A stretch of 60,593 nucleotides of DNA from DATAEY01 sp045805565 (GCA_045805565.1 JBJMKZ010000016.1:1-60593), one strand, 5' to 3'; shown: positions 1-9,083, counted from the first letter of the stretch. Made by a program: numbers and translations. Notes: generated by a model from the letters alone, not told the origin.

Positions 1-43
1 CCCGGTGGCCGCAGGCGGAGCGGCCGCCGGATCCCCGGAGCAG

Positions 44-265
44 CTACGCGGCGGGCGCGCCGCTGGGCTCGTTGGCCCGCCAGGACTCCTCGTCCTCGAT
101 GATCCCCCGAATCATGTCCCGCAGCTCGGCGTTGTCCTCATGCTTGTGCATCGAGACCGCGTGCTGAGCCGCCGCCTCGACGACCTCGTCCTCCTCGCCG
201 ATGATCGTCAGGCTGCAGTTGATCTCGCTCGGCGTGCGCCGGCAGTCCGCCACCTTCCTGGCCAT
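44..265 (-). CDS. DUF1059 family small protein
   Basis: A 73-aa protein of the DUF1059 type. It has the early Cys (residues 5-7 read DCR) and the later pattern GEEDEVVEAAAQHA followed by a helical tail. The family has no established function; members are small cytoplasmic proteins that I associate with actinobacteria. The ATG at 265 is preceded by AAAGGAG eight bases upstream. I prefer it over a longer reading that begins at 322 with an Arg-rich, unlike-family extension. It lies 80 bases downstream of xerD on the same strand and may share its transcript. Confidence 0.75.
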   Translation of the reverse strand: MARKVADCRRTPSEINCSLTIIGEEDEVVEAAAQHAVSMHKHEDNAELRDMIRGIIEDEESWRANEPSGAPAA

Positions 266-346
266 TCCCGTTCTCCTTTCGTCCGGTAGGCGCGTTCTAC
301 GTCTGCGGGTGCTCGAAGTCAACCGACGATCGGCGCCCGAGGGCGA

Positions 347-1300
347 TCACGCCCGGCCGGCGGCTTGGGCGCGCGGATGCGCCTCGTGGTAGACGTCCCG
401 CAGCCGCTCCGCCGAGAGATGGGTGTAGATCTGGGTGGTCGCGATGTCGGCGTGCCCGAGCATCTCCTGCAGCGAGCGCAGGTCACAGCCCCCGGCCAGG
501 AGGTGGGTCGCGAAGGTGTGGCGGAGGGTGTGCGGGCTCATGCGGTCGTCGAGACCGGCCCCGCGGGCGTGGCGCTGGACGATCTTGTAGAGGCCCTGGC
601 GACTGAGCCCCCGTCCCTGCCGGTTGACGAACAGGCGAAGCTCCTCGCGCGGTCCGACGAGCTTCGGGCGTCCCCTGGCGAGGTAGGTCCCGACCGCCTT
701 GATCGCCTGCCGTCCCACCGGCACCAGGCGCTCCTTGGAGCCCTTGCCGCGCGCCCGCAGGATCCCGGCCTCGAGGTCGACGTCGGCCACCTCGAGCCCG
801 ATCGCCTCCGAGGCCCGCAGTCCGCACGCGTACATGAGCTCGAGCAGCGCCCGGTCGCGCAGCGCGGCGGGGTCCGTGCCCTCCGGCTGGCTCAGCAGCC
901 GCTGCACCTCGGCCCGCGCCAGGACGTGCGGGAGCCGGGGACGGCGCTTGGGGCCGTGCAGCGCGGCCGACGGGTCATGCTCCAGCAGGCCCTCGCGGCG
1001 CAGGTGGCGATAGAAGGAGCGCAGGCACGCCACCTTGCGCTGGACGGTTGCCGGCGCGACCGCCGCCCGCTCGCCGGCGCCGCTGGCCAGCCGGGTGATG
1101 AAGCTGCTCAGCTGGCGGTCGGTCGCCTCGAGCGGGCCGGTGCCCGATGCGCCGAGGAACTGCCCGAACTGCAGCAGGTCCGAGCGATAGGCCTCCAGGG
1201 TGTTGCGCGAGAGCCCCCGCTCGAGCTCCAGGTAGGCGAGGAAGTCCAGCATGAGCTCCTGGAACGTCCCCGCGGAGGGATGGCTCGGCGCGGTGGCCAC
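347..1300 (-). CDS. xerD: Tyrosine recombinase XerD
   Basis: Site-specific tyrosine recombinase that resolves chromosome dimers at dif with a partner XerC. The 317-aa length is a little longer than the usual ~300. An N-terminal SAM-like core-binding domain (about residues 12-105: FLAYLELERGLSRNTLEAY) is followed by the catalytic domain. Catalytic residues are visible in order: Arg in CGLRASE, Lys in GKGSKERLVP, the HTLRH box, His in LGHADIATTQIYTH and the Tyr nucleophile in the same stretch. The start is GTG at 1300, with a G-rich run just upstream. It follows the Nudix gene with a 63-base gap, as I remember from the mycobacterial Rv1700-Rv1701 arrangement. A housekeeping XerD is more likely than a phage integrase given this context. 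Confidence 0.93.
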   Translation of the reverse strand: MATAPSHPSAGTFQELMLDFLAYLELERGLSRNTLEAYRSDLLQFGQFLGASGTGPLEATDRQLSSFITRLASGAGERAAVAPATVQRKVACLRSFYRHLRREGLLEHDPSAALHGPKRRPRLPHVLARAEVQRLLSQPEGTDPAALRDRALLELMYACGLRASEAIGLEVADVDLEAGILRARGKGSKERLVPVGRQAIKAVGTYLARGRPKLVGPREELRLFVNRQGRGLSRQGLYKIVQRHARGAGLDDRMSPHTLRHTFATHLLAGGCDLRSLQEMLGHADIATTQIYTHLSAERLRDVYHEAHPRAQAAGRA

Positions 1301-1363
1301 CCCCGGGGATTCGGCCCCCCGGCCGACCCTCCTTGACGCTGCAAGCCAACGTTCAGGGCGCGC

Positions 1364-1894
1364 TCATGCGCGAAGGGCCCGCAGCCACAGGAGCCCGACC
1401 AGCGACTTGGCGTCCTCGCAGGCGTCGATCGCCTCGTCGAGACGCTCGAGCGGCCAGGCCACCACCTCGATGCGCTCGTTCTCACTGGCCTGCGCATCGT
1501 CGTCGGAGAGCTCGGTCGCCAGATAGACGATCACCCGCTCGTCGCTGAATCCCGGGCTCGTGTAGAAGGCGTCCAGCTCCCGCCAGTTGGCGGCCGACTT
1601 GCCGACCTCCTCTGCCAGCTCCCGCTGGGCGGTCTGCAGCGGAGCCTCGTCTTCCACGTCGAGCTTGCCGGCTGGGACCTCCAGCAGCGCCGGATCGCTC
1701 ACCGGTTCGCGAGGCTGGCGCACCAGCCACACGTGCTGGTCGTCGTGGGCGACAACCGCCACCGCCCCCTGGTGGCTGACCACCTCGCGCTCGACCTCGT
1801 CGCCGTCGGTGTGGCGCCAGCGCTCGACCCGCACCGCGACGATGCGCCCCTCCCACTTCGTCTCCGCGCCCAGCCGCTCGAAGTCTTCGCTCAC
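1364..1894 (-). CDS. Nudix hydrolase, ADP-ribose pyrophosphatase type
   Basis: A Nudix hydrolase of 176 aa, probably cleaving ADP-ribose or a related nucleoside diphosphate sugar. The Nudix box is clear: a Gly in PAGKLDVEDE, then the REL-AEEVG core, with the one-residue spacer extension common in ADP-ribose pyrophosphatases. The preceding segment (VWLVRQPREPVSDPALLEVP) is also typical of that subfamily. The start is GTG at 1894, which overlaps the stop of the NTF2-like gene in GTGA, suggesting translational coupling. An open reading extends further upstream, but it is Arg/Gly-rich shadow sequence. Its position next to pyrG and xerD matches mycobacterial Rv1700. The exact substrate is not readable from sequence. 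Confidence 0.88.
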   Translation of the reverse strand: MSEDFERLGAETKWEGRIVAVRVERWRHTDGDEVEREVVSHQGAVAVVAHDDQHVWLVRQPREPVSDPALLEVPAGKLDVEDEAPLQTAQRELAEEVGKSAANWRELDAFYTSPGFSDERVIVYLATELSDDDAQASENERIEVVAWPLERLDEAIDACEDAKSLVGLLWLRALRA

Positions 1895-2301
1895 CGCGCC
1901 GCCTCCGTCGCGCCCACCGCGGCCAGCGCCTCCTGGTGGGTCGCGTACATGCGCATCCGCGCCGCGCGCTCTCCTTGAAACGTCCACACCTGGGCGACCG
2001 CCGTCTCGACCGGCGCGCCGCTTGCCTTGGCGGTGCCGCGCTGGCGGCACAGCGCGACCACCCGTACCCCGCATTCGAGGATTCGCTCCACCTCGATGCT
2101 CCATTCGCTCCAGGCGTCCAGCCAGTCGCGGATGAACTCGTCGGCGCCCTCGGCACCGCGATATTCGGGCTGCTCGGGCCAGCCCTCATACGTCGAGAGG
2201 TCCCAGACGAAGTCGTCGGTGACCTCCCCCAGCTCCAGCTCACCGGTTTCGCGCAGCCGCTCGATGCCCCTGCGCACCCCCTCTGCCCTGACCGACGCCA
2301 T
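1891..2301 (-). CDS. NTF2-like / SnoaL-like protein
   Basis: A 136-aa protein with the profile of a SnoaL-like NTF2 fold. A helical N-terminus with an Asp/Trp-containing segment (DDFVWDLST) is followed by the EWSIEVERILECGVRVVALCRQRG strand pair (shortened here) and a C-terminal VWTFQGERAARMRMYATHQEAL. The last part is the usual ending of these cone-shaped domains. Many relatives have no known ligand; some are cyclases or isomerases. The ATG at 2301 lies just after the stop of the DUF3866 gene (10 bases). Its own stop overlaps the Nudix start by GTGA. No catalytic assignment is justified. Confidence 0.75.
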   Translation of the reverse strand: MASVRAEGVRRGIERLRETGELELGEVTDDFVWDLSTYEGWPEQPEYRGAEGADEFIRDWLDAWSEWSIEVERILECGVRVVALCRQRGTAKASGAPVETAVAQVWTFQGERAARMRMYATHQEALAAVGATEAAR

Positions 2302-2311
2302 CGTCGGGACG

Positions 2312-3313
2312 CTAGAGCATCTCGGCGAGGACCCGGCCGGCCGACAGGGCGGCGGCGAAGAACGCCGGGTCCTCCCCCAGGTCCCGGCCCATCGTGCGGG
2401 CAGGGAGGCCGCTCTGCTCGTAGCCGGCGAGGTCGGCCGGAGCCAGGCGGACCTCGTGTCGGTTCCCGAGGGCCCCCTCGAACCCCTCCGGCATCGCCAC
2501 GGCGACCGGGCGCAACAACAGCTCCAGCACGGTCCGCGTGTGGTGCGAGATCCCTCGGTGGCGCGGGCGCGAATCCCCGGCGGACATCCGCGCCACCACC
2601 AGAGTGGAGCAGCCGAGGGCCAGCGCCGCGTGCGCGGAGTCCAGCGCCGCCATTCCCCCGTGGCCCAGGGCGGAGGCGGAACCGAGGATGCCCGGGCCCG
2701 GTGCGCAGACCGCGGCGTCCCAGCCCAGCTCCGCAAGTCCGTGATTGATCGCGCCGGCGACCGTGATGGCCTCCCCCTCCCCACCGTACGCGGGGCCGCC
2801 CGTGAGGTGCCCCGCCAGCAGACCACGATCCCGCAGCCGAGGCACGACCTCCGACAGGGCGCCCGGCAGCGCGCCGCCGGCGGTCTGCACGTACCCCAGC
2901 CGGGCCTGCGGCGCCGCCTGGGCGAACGCCCACGCCAGCGGCGGGAGCTGGCCGTGGAGGCCGCATACCGCCACCGGCGACCCGAGGGGGAGCGTCAGGT
3001 CCTCCCCCTCCACCGGCACCACGGCGTGCTGGAGGCTGGTGTAGTTGAGCTTCATCACGTGGGCGCCCGGGGTGCCCGAGCCCCGCAGCCCCCGGGTGAG
3101 GTTGGCGTGCACGACGTCGAAGCCGCCCGAGCCGAGGCCGAGGTCGCGTGCCTCCACGTTGACCACCACGTGATCACCGGCCTCGGCGGCGCCGACCAGA
3201 CCGACATCGGCGAGGGCCGACCGGAGCGCGCCCTCGACCTCGACCTCCAGCCGCTGCATCGGCGAGCGCGGGTCCCCCGACTCGACCACCACCCCGCGGC
3301 GCAGCTTCAGCAT
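2312..3313 (-). CDS. DUF3866 family protein
   Basis: A 333-aa protein that I recognise as the DUF3866 family, a soluble actinobacterial protein of unknown function usually placed beside an M20 peptidase and Nudix genes. Conserved-looking Gly-rich and His-containing stretches include HVMKLNYTSLQHAV, GLHGQLPPLAWAFA, GPGILGSASALGHGGMAALD and RHRGISHHTRTVL. No membrane segment or signal peptide is seen. It overlaps the upstream peptidase gene by 7 bases, so the two are probably translated together. The family link is from memory of its characteristic motifs and has not been searched. Confidence 0.72.
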   Translation of the reverse strand: MLKLRRGVVVESGDPRSPMQRLEVEVEGALRSALADVGLVGAAEAGDHVVVNVEARDLGLGSGGFDVVHANLTRGLRGSGTPGAHVMKLNYTSLQHAVVPVEGEDLTLPLGSPVAVCGLHGQLPPLAWAFAQAAPQARLGYVQTAGGALPGALSEVVPRLRDRGLLAGHLTGGPAYGGEGEAITVAGAINHGLAELGWDAAVCAPGPGILGSASALGHGGMAALDSAHAALALGCSTLVVARMSAGDSRPRHRGISHHTRTVLELLLRPVAVAMPEGFEGALGNRHEVRLAPADLAGYEQSGLPARTMGRDLGEDPAFFAAALSAGRVLAEML

Positions 3314-4437
3314 GCGGCGGCGGCGTCCACCAGGGCCAGCGCGACGTCGAGCATCCCCTCCAGCGCGGCCACGCTCACGCGCTCACCCGGCTCGTGGTTG
3401 CGCTCGGTGCCGTTGGCCAGGTTGACGCAGGACAGGCCGGCCGCCTGGAAGGCGTTGGCGTCCGAGCCGCCGCCGGTGACGATCCGTCGCGGCTCGTAGC
3501 CGCACTTGCGCAGCGCGACCTCGGCTGCCTGCACGGCCGGTGCGCCGGGACGGGTCCGGTAGCCCTGGAACTTCTTCTCCACCTTGACGTCCAGGTCGCA
3601 CTGGCCGGCGTTGGCGGCGTCCTGGAGGTGGTCCACCATCTCGCTCACCATCGCCTCGACCTTCCCGTCGTCCACTGACCTCGTCTCCGCCTCCACGCGG
3701 CAGCGTTCGGGAACCACGTTGGTGGAGGCGCTGCCACCCTCGATTCGCCCCACGTTGGCGGTGGTCTCCTCGTCCACCCGCCCGAGCCGCATCGCGGCCA
3801 CCGCATGCGCCGCGGCGGCGATCGCGCTGCGCCCCTCCTCAGGTCGGATCCCGGCATGGGCGGCGGTTCCCCGGAAGTCGGCGTCGATGCGGTAGTACGT
3901 CGGCGAGGCCACGACGATCTCCCCGATCGGGGTGGCGTGGTCGAACACGTAGCCGAAGTCCGACCGCAGCCGGCCGACGTCGAACGCCTTGGCGCCGACC
4001 AGGGCGTTCTCCTCGGACACGGTGAACAGCAGCTCCAACCCGACCGGGGGCCCATCCGTCGTGTAGCGGCGAGCGAGCTCCAGGATGACGGCGACCGCCG
4101 CCTTGTTGTCGGCTCCGAGGATGCCCTCGTGGGCGTTGACCCACCCCCCGTCGAGCACGTGCGGCTCGATCGGCGCCTGCGGGACGACGGTGTCGACATG
4201 GGCGCACAGCAGCACGGTCCGCTCCGCGGTTCCCGGCATCCGGGCGAGCAGATTCCCGCACTCCGCGCCGGTGGTCTGGCCGGCGTCATCCTCCTCGACC
4301 TCGAGCCCGAGGCTCCTCAACTCGGCGCCCACGCGCTCGGCGCAGGCGCGCTCGCGCCCGAACGGGCTGGGAATCCGGCACAGCTCGTCGAACAGCTGGT
4401 TGAGGCGGCGGCGCTCCGCCTCGCCGGCGCGGATCAC
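3307..4437 (-). CDS. M20 family metallopeptidase (peptidase T-like)
   Basis: A cytoplasmic zinc-dependent peptidase of 376 aa, of the M20 family and closest in feel to PepT-like tripeptidases. Metal ligands are visible: His and Asp in LLCAHVDTV, Asp in GILGADNKAA, the catalytic Glu pair in TVSEENALVG, Asp in VFDHATPIG, and the last His in GTERNHEPGE. The lid/dimerisation domain (GTAAHAGIRPEEGRSA) lies between. The gene overlaps the end of pyrG by ATGA and runs 7 bases into the DUF3866 gene. Its real substrate is unknown; aminoacyl-peptide hydrolysis is the family default. Confidence 0.88.
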   Translation of the reverse strand: MIRAGEAERRRLNQLFDELCRIPSPFGRERACAERVGAELRSLGLEVEEDDAGQTTGAECGNLLARMPGTAERTVLLCAHVDTVVPQAPIEPHVLDGGWVNAHEGILGADNKAAVAVILELARRYTTDGPPVGLELLFTVSEENALVGAKAFDVGRLRSDFGYVFDHATPIGEIVVASPTYYRIDADFRGTAAHAGIRPEEGRSAIAAAAHAVAAMRLGRVDEETTANVGRIEGGSASTNVVPERCRVEAETRSVDDGKVEAMVSEMVDHLQDAANAGQCDLDVKVEKKFQGYRTRPGAPAVQAAEVALRKCGYEPRRIVTGGGSDANAFQAAGLSCVNLANGTERNHEPGERVSVAALEGMLDVALALVDAAAAC

Positions 4438-6128
4438 CGCCGCGCGGCCCGCTCGGCAGTCCCGGCCTCGGTGTCCCCCGCGGCGGCGTCCGCGGTCGCG
4501 CCCGTGACCGCGCGCTCCAGCGCCGCCGCGACGAACTCGCGGAACAGCGGCGCCGGCCGCTCCGGCCGCGACTTGAACTCGGGGTGGTACTGGGAGGCGA
4601 CGAAGAACGGGTGCTCGGAGGCCGCCAGCTCGATCACCTCGACGAGCCGCTCGTCCGGGGAGGTGCCCGAGAAGACGAGCCCGGCGTCCGACAGCCGCTT
4701 GCGCAGGAGGTTGTTGATCTCGTAGCGGTGGCGGTGACGCTCGTAGACGACGGCCTCGCCGTAGAGCCCCCGCGCGCGGGTTTCGTCGTGGAGCTTGATG
4801 GGGTCCGCCCCGAGCCGCATCGTGCCGCCCATGTCGGCGACCTCCTTCTGCTCGGGCAGCAGGTCGATGACCGGGTACGGCGTCTCGGGATCGAACTCGG
4901 TGGAGTTGGCACCGCCCATACCGGCGACGTGGCGGGCGAACTCGGCCACCGCCAGCTGCATTCCCAGGCAGATCCCCAGGTACGGGATGCGCAGCTCGCG
5001 GGCGACCCGGGCGGCGGCGATCTTGCCCTCGACGCCGCGCCCTCCGAAGCCGCCGGGGATGAGGATCCCGTCGGCCGCCGCCAACGCCTCACGGGCCTGG
5101 GCCGGGTCCAGGCTCTCGGAGTCCACCCAGTCGACCTCCACCTGGCAGCCATGCTCGAAGCCGGCGTGGCGCAGCGCCTCGACCACCGAGAGGTAGGCGT
5201 CCTCGAGTCGGACATACTTGCCGACCAGCGCGATCCGCACCGCCTGGCGGGAGTCGTCGGCGCGGCGGGTCAGATCCCGCCAGGCTTCGAGCTCGGGCAG
5301 GTGGGCCTCCACACCGAAGTGCTCGAGGATGAAGTCGTCCACGCCCTCGTCCCGGAAGACCAGCGGGACCTTGTAGATGTTGTCGACGTCGCGCGCCGAG
5401 ATGATCGCCTCCTCCGGCAACGAGGCGAACAGGGCGATCTTGCGCCTGATCTCGCTCGACAGTGCGCTCTCGGAGCGGCACACGAGCATGTCGGGGGCGA
5501 TGCCGATGCGGCGAAGCTCGTTCACCGAGTGCTGGGTGGGCTTGGTCTTCAGCTCCCCGGCGTGACCGACATAGGGCACGAGCGTCAGGTGGATGAACAT
5601 GCACCGCGTCCGCCCCGCCTCGACCGGGAACTGGCGGATGGCCTCCAGGAACGGCAGCGACTCGATGTCCCCCACCGTGCCCCCGATCTCCGTGATGACG
5701 ACGTCGACGTCGGCCGACTCCGCGACCACCCGGATGCGCTGCTTGATCTCGTCCGTGATGTGGGGCACCACCTGGACGGTGGCTCCGAGGTAGCCGCCCC
5801 GGCGCTCCCGCCGGATCACGCTGTGGTAGACCGCGCCCGCGGTCACGTTGGAGCTGCGGCTGGTGTTGGCGTCGGTGAAGCGCTCGTAGTGACCGAGGTC
5901 GAGGTCGGTCTCCGCGCCGTCCTCGGTGACGAACACCTCACCGTGCTGATAGGGCGACATGGTGCCCGGGTCCACGTTGATGTACGGGTCGAGCTTCTGG
6001 AGCTGGACGGTCAGGCCCCGGGAGACCAGGAGCCGGCCGATGGAGGCCGCCGCGATGCCCTTGCCCAGTGAGGAGACGACGCCGCCGGTGATGAAGATGA
6101 AGCGGGTCTTCGGAGGGGCGTCGGGCAT
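4434..6128 (-). CDS. pyrG: CTP synthase
   Basis: Makes CTP from UTP, ATP and glutamine; the last step of pyrimidine nucleotide synthesis. The 564-aa length is standard. The N-terminal synthetase domain begins FIFITGGVVSSLGKGIAAAS, with the nucleotide loop and the conserved QKLDPYINVDPGTM. The C-terminal class I glutaminase has PGGFGGRG, the nucleophile Cys in YLGICLGMQ, and the His/Glu pair in SQYHPEFKSRP. It begins at ATG 6128, three bases after the MraY-like gene ends, and overlaps the peptidase by ATGA. The tail after residue about 540 is Ala-rich and variable. Confidence 0.97.
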   Translation of the reverse strand: MPDAPPKTRFIFITGGVVSSLGKGIAAASIGRLLVSRGLTVQLQKLDPYINVDPGTMSPYQHGEVFVTEDGAETDLDLGHYERFTDANTSRSSNVTAGAVYHSVIRRERRGGYLGATVQVVPHITDEIKQRIRVVAESADVDVVITEIGGTVGDIESLPFLEAIRQFPVEAGRTRCMFIHLTLVPYVGHAGELKTKPTQHSVNELRRIGIAPDMLVCRSESALSSEIRRKIALFASLPEEAIISARDVDNIYKVPLVFRDEGVDDFILEHFGVEAHLPELEAWRDLTRRADDSRQAVRIALVGKYVRLEDAYLSVVEALRHAGFEHGCQVEVDWVDSESLDPAQAREALAAADGILIPGGFGGRGVEGKIAAARVARELRIPYLGICLGMQLAVAEFARHVAGMGGANSTEFDPETPYPVIDLLPEQKEVADMGGTMRLGADPIKLHDETRARGLYGEAVVYERHRHRYEINNLLRKRLSDAGLVFSGTSPDERLVEVIELAASEHPFFVASQYHPEFKSRPERPAPLFREFVAAALERAVTGATADAAAGDTEAGTAERAARR

Positions 6129-6131
6129 GTG

Positions 6132-6965
6132 TCAGCCGGGTCTGCCGAGCGAGTCTAAACGGCGAAGCAGCGGATTTCGGTCCACGAGCTGCGAGATCGA
6201 GCGGAACTCGCCATACACCGTGACCACCAGCATCACGGCGACCGCGACCAGCTGACCGGCGGGCGGCAGCGAGAGCACGATCCACCACCCGGCCAGCGCC
6301 CCGAGCATGTTCGAGCCGGTGTCTCCCAGCATTGCCCGCTCCCGGATGTCGTAGAGCCCGACCACCAGGGCGGGGCCGACGAACAGGCCCAGATCGGCCA
6401 GCGGGCGCACGTCCCAGGCGGCCACGGTCAGGGCGGCTCCGAGCACCACGAACAGCTTGAACGACCGACCGGGGCGCAGGTCGAGCAGGTTGAACAGGTT
6501 CGTGGCCAGGACGAGAACGGCCACCGCCAGCAGGTAGTGCGGGGGGCTCAGGCCCTGGCCCGCGAGCGCGAACAGCGCCAGGCCCAGCGAGCCCGCCGCC
6601 TTGAGCGCGCCGCTGCTTAGACCGCCGCGCAGGACCGCCGCTCCATGCCCGCGCCAGCCACGGGGCTCGCCGGCCAGCAGGTCGTCGAACAGCCCCAGGA
6701 AGGCCACGCCGAATACGTACAGCGCGACCGGACCCAGGTCCTTCGGCAGCAGGCCGGCACCCGCCAGCTCGTCCAGCGCGGCCAGCGGGATCAACGCCAG
6801 CGCCGCGGCGGCCGCGATGATCACCCCTCCGGGCAGCGGCAGCCGCCGCCGACGGTAATTATCGCGCTCCAGTCCCGACGCCGAGAGCGCTCGCAGCGTG
6901 GGGCCCGCGATCAGGAAGGCGACGGCGAGGGCGACGACGAGCGGAAGCGCCTGGGCAGCCGGCAC
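6132..6965 (-). CDS. MraY/WecA-like membrane glycosyl-1-phosphate transferase
   Basis: A multi-spanning membrane protein (277 aa, about eight hydrophobic segments) with motifs of the MraY/WecA phospho-glycosyltransferase family: FLGLFDD, a NLFNLLDLRPGRS segment and GDTGSN. It is divergent. The usual NxxNxxDGxDGLA region reads NLLDLRPGRSFK, so the second Asp-Gly pair is missing. Activity on a UDP-sugar and polyprenyl phosphate is therefore not certain. It lies between pyrG and the SteB-like gene and is likely co-transcribed with SteA/SteB, which hints at a cell-envelope role. The start shown is the first ATG; the spacing to the SteB stop is 7 bases. Confidence 0.75.
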   Translation of the reverse strand: MPAAQALPLVVALAVAFLIAGPTLRALSASGLERDNYRRRRLPLPGGVIIAAAAALALIPLAALDELAGAGLLPKDLGPVALYVFGVAFLGLFDDLLAGEPRGWRGHGAAVLRGGLSSGALKAAGSLGLALFALAGQGLSPPHYLLAVAVLVLATNLFNLLDLRPGRSFKLFVVLGAALTVAAWDVRPLADLGLFVGPALVVGLYDIRERAMLGDTGSNMLGALAGWWIVLSLPPAGQLVAVAVMLVVTVYGEFRSISQLVDRNPLLRRLDSLGRPG

Positions 6966-6972
6966 CCGACCG

Positions 6973-7827
6973 CTATCGCCGAGGGCCGCCGGCGGCGTTG
7001 GGTACCAGGGCCTGTGCGGTGTCCTTGATGCCGTAGGCCCCGTTCGCCCCGGCCAGCGTGAAGACCAGCGCCGCCTGGCCGACCGGCTGGTCCAGGTTGT
7101 CCACGCTGGCCAGCCGCCGGTCGTTGAACCAGCGGATCTGCGAGGGGGCGGTGGTGCTCGACTCGACCCCGACGACCTGGGTGCCGCCGGAGGTCAGCCC
7201 GTTGACCAGGCCCTGCTCGAACGCGCGCGTGCCGGCCGCCGCGGGCGAATTGTCGTCGCGGGACGCCCGGAACAGGACGACCGAGGTGATGCCGCTGAGC
7301 TGCCCGCTGGACGACTCGAGCAGCGAGCGCTGGACCTGGCGGATCAGGCCGCCGCCGCCGACGAACGCGGCCCCGACCTGGGAGCCGAAGCGCTTCAGCA
7401 TGGCAACGTCCGGCGTCGCACCGCCCGACGCCTGGCCGGGGAACGCGGCGGGTGGCACCGGCTCGCGGATGACGGTGACGGCGGTGAGCCGTCCCCCGGT
7501 GTCGGTCAGCGCCGAGCGGGTCCAGCGGATGGTGCTGTCGGGAAGACTGCCGAGCCCTATGAGCCCGACGCGCTGCCCCGACAGCCGGCCCTCGACCAGC
7601 AGGGGGTAGATCGCCGACTGGATGCGCTTCTGGTCGGCCAGCTGGCTGCGCAGGTCGGCGGACTGGGTCCGGGCCGCGCGAACGTCGGCGCGCAGGGAGT
7701 CGCGCACGTTGCGCTCGGCGCTGGACACGAGTCCGCGGTCGCCGATGGCGACGCCGAGCAGCAGCCCGATCATCAGGGCCAGGAAGACGGCGACCAGCGA
7801 GAGCGCGTGGTAGCGGAAGTCGAACAT
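6973..7827 (-). CDS. steB: SteB/MctB-like envelope protein
   Basis: A 284-aa protein with a short cytoplasmic start (MFDFRYH), one membrane helix (residues about 8-28, LSLVAVFLALMIGLLLGVAI), a coiled segment (ERNVRDSLRADVRAARTQSADLRSQLADQ) and an extracytoplasmic domain. This is the layout of MctB/Rv1698 and corynebacterial SteB, which works with SteA in daughter-cell separation; MctB has been linked to copper tolerance. ATG 7827 is preferred because family members start MFDFRYH-like; a longer reading to 7920 overlaps SteA. It follows SteA directly, with an overlap between the two only if the longer start is used. Function here is inferred from synteny and fold. Confidence 0.82.
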   Translation of the reverse strand: MFDFRYHALSLVAVFLALMIGLLLGVAIGDRGLVSSAERNVRDSLRADVRAARTQSADLRSQLADQKRIQSAIYPLLVEGRLSGQRVGLIGLGSLPDSTIRWTRSALTDTGGRLTAVTVIREPVPPAAFPGQASGGATPDVAMLKRFGSQVGAAFVGGGGLIRQVQRSLLESSSGQLSGITSVVLFRASRDDNSPAAAGTRAFEQGLVNGLTSGGTQVVGVESSTTAPSQIRWFNDRRLASVDNLDQPVGQAALVFTLAGANGAYGIKDTAQALVPNAAGGPRR

Positions 7828-7880
7828 CGGCGGTACGCACCGCGGAGGGCTCGGGAAGCCTAGCTGCCGGGCGCTCGGCC

Positions 7881-9083
7881 CTACAGGTCGAGGCCCAGCA
7901 GCACGCGCAGCTTGAGCCACATGAGGTCGGCGACGTCGCGCAGCCCGGGCGTGGTCAGCACGATGGCCATCAGCGTCAGCGCGCCGGCCGCCAGGACCAG
8001 CATCAGCGGGGAGGAGCCGGGGCGTGGCCGGTAGAGCCGGCTCACGCCCTTGGCGTCGACCAGGATCTCGCCGATCCGCAGCCGCGTGAGGAACGTCGAC
8101 GACATTCCCTGCCGGTTCTTGTCCAGGAACTCGACCAGGTTGAAGTGCGACCCGACCGACACGATCAGGCGCGCCCCCTTCTCCGCCGCGATCAGCATGG
8201 CCACGTCCTGGCTGGTGGCGGGCGCCGGGACCACCTTGTAGGGCAGCCCGAGGCGCTCGACGCGCTCGCGGCCCGGCGCCCGGCCGTCCGGATAGGCGTG
8301 CACCACCAGCTCGGCGCCGCTGCGCAGGGCCGGCTCGGTGGCGGAGTCCATGTCGCCGACGACCATGTCGGCCTCGAAGCCCTCCTCCAGGATCGCGTCG
8401 GCGCCGCCGTCGACGCCGACCAGGACCGGGCGGACGTCCCGGATGTACGGGCGCAACGCCCGCAGGTCCCGCTTGTGGTCGACACCTCGCACGACGACCA
8501 GCGCGCTGCGGTCGCGAAAGTCGGTCGAGAACTGCGGCAGCTCCAGCTTGCCGGCCAGCAGCTCGCGCTCCTGGACCATGTGCTCGACGGTGTTGTGGGC
8601 AAACGCCTCGAGCGCCTCGCCGATCTCCCGACGGCGCTCGTCGGTCAGCGCCTGGACGAGATTGGGGTCCTGGACGGTCCCTCGGGCGATCAGCTCCCCG
8701 CGACGCATGATGTCTCCGCCGCGGATCACCAGCGGGTCGCCGTCGCCGAGCTCGCTGAACAGCCGCTCTTCGGGCGCGTCCACCAGGTGGATCCCCGCCT
8801 GGACGAGCAGCAGCGGACCAGTGTTCGGGTAGCGCCCGCTGGTGGACGGGGCGCAGTTCACCACCGCTTCCACGCCGCAGGCGATCAGGTCCTCGGCCGA
8901 GACGCGGTCGAGATCCAGGTGGTCGATGATCGCTATGTCGCCACGCCGCAGGCGCCTGACCAGCAGCTTCGTGCGCTTGCCGAGCCGTGCGATCCCCGCC
9001 ACCTCTCGGGGAGCCGCGGAGCTCGGCGCGACCTGTGGTCGGGTCCCGGAGACTGCCACCACGGGCAGTCTAGGTGGTTGCAC
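7881..9083 (-). CDS. steA: SteA-like cell-division protein (thiamin pyrophosphokinase-like fold)
   Basis: A 400-aa protein matching SteA, the cytokinetic-ring protein that partners SteB. The N-terminal half (GKRTKLLVRRLRRGDIAIIDH, VNCAPSTSGRYPNTGP) precedes a domain resembling thiamin pyrophosphokinase (VGVDGGADAILEEGFEADMVVGDMDSA). A single C-terminal membrane helix follows (LMLVLAAGALTLMAIVLTT). The role in thiamin metabolism is unlikely; relatives act in septum splitting. It sits between recN and SteB exactly as I recall for Rv1696-Rv1698. The start at 9083 or at a GTG slightly downstream (residue 8) cannot be separated from sequence alone. Confidence 0.85.
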   Translation of the reverse strand: MQPPRLPVVAVSGTRPQVAPSSAAPREVAGIARLGKRTKLLVRRLRRGDIAIIDHLDLDRVSAEDLIACGVEAVVNCAPSTSGRYPNTGPLLLVQAGIHLVDAPEERLFSELGDGDPLVIRGGDIMRRGELIARGTVQDPNLVQALTDERRREIGEALEAFAHNTVEHMVQERELLAGKLELPQFSTDFRDRSALVVVRGVDHKRDLRALRPYIRDVRPVLVGVDGGADAILEEGFEADMVVGDMDSATEPALRSGAELVVHAYPDGRAPGRERVERLGLPYKVVPAPATSQDVAMLIAAEKGARLIVSVGSHFNLVEFLDKNRQGMSSTFLTRLRIGEILVDAKGVSRLYRPRPGSSPLMLVLAAGALTLMAIVLTTPGLRDVADLMWLKLRVLLGLDL

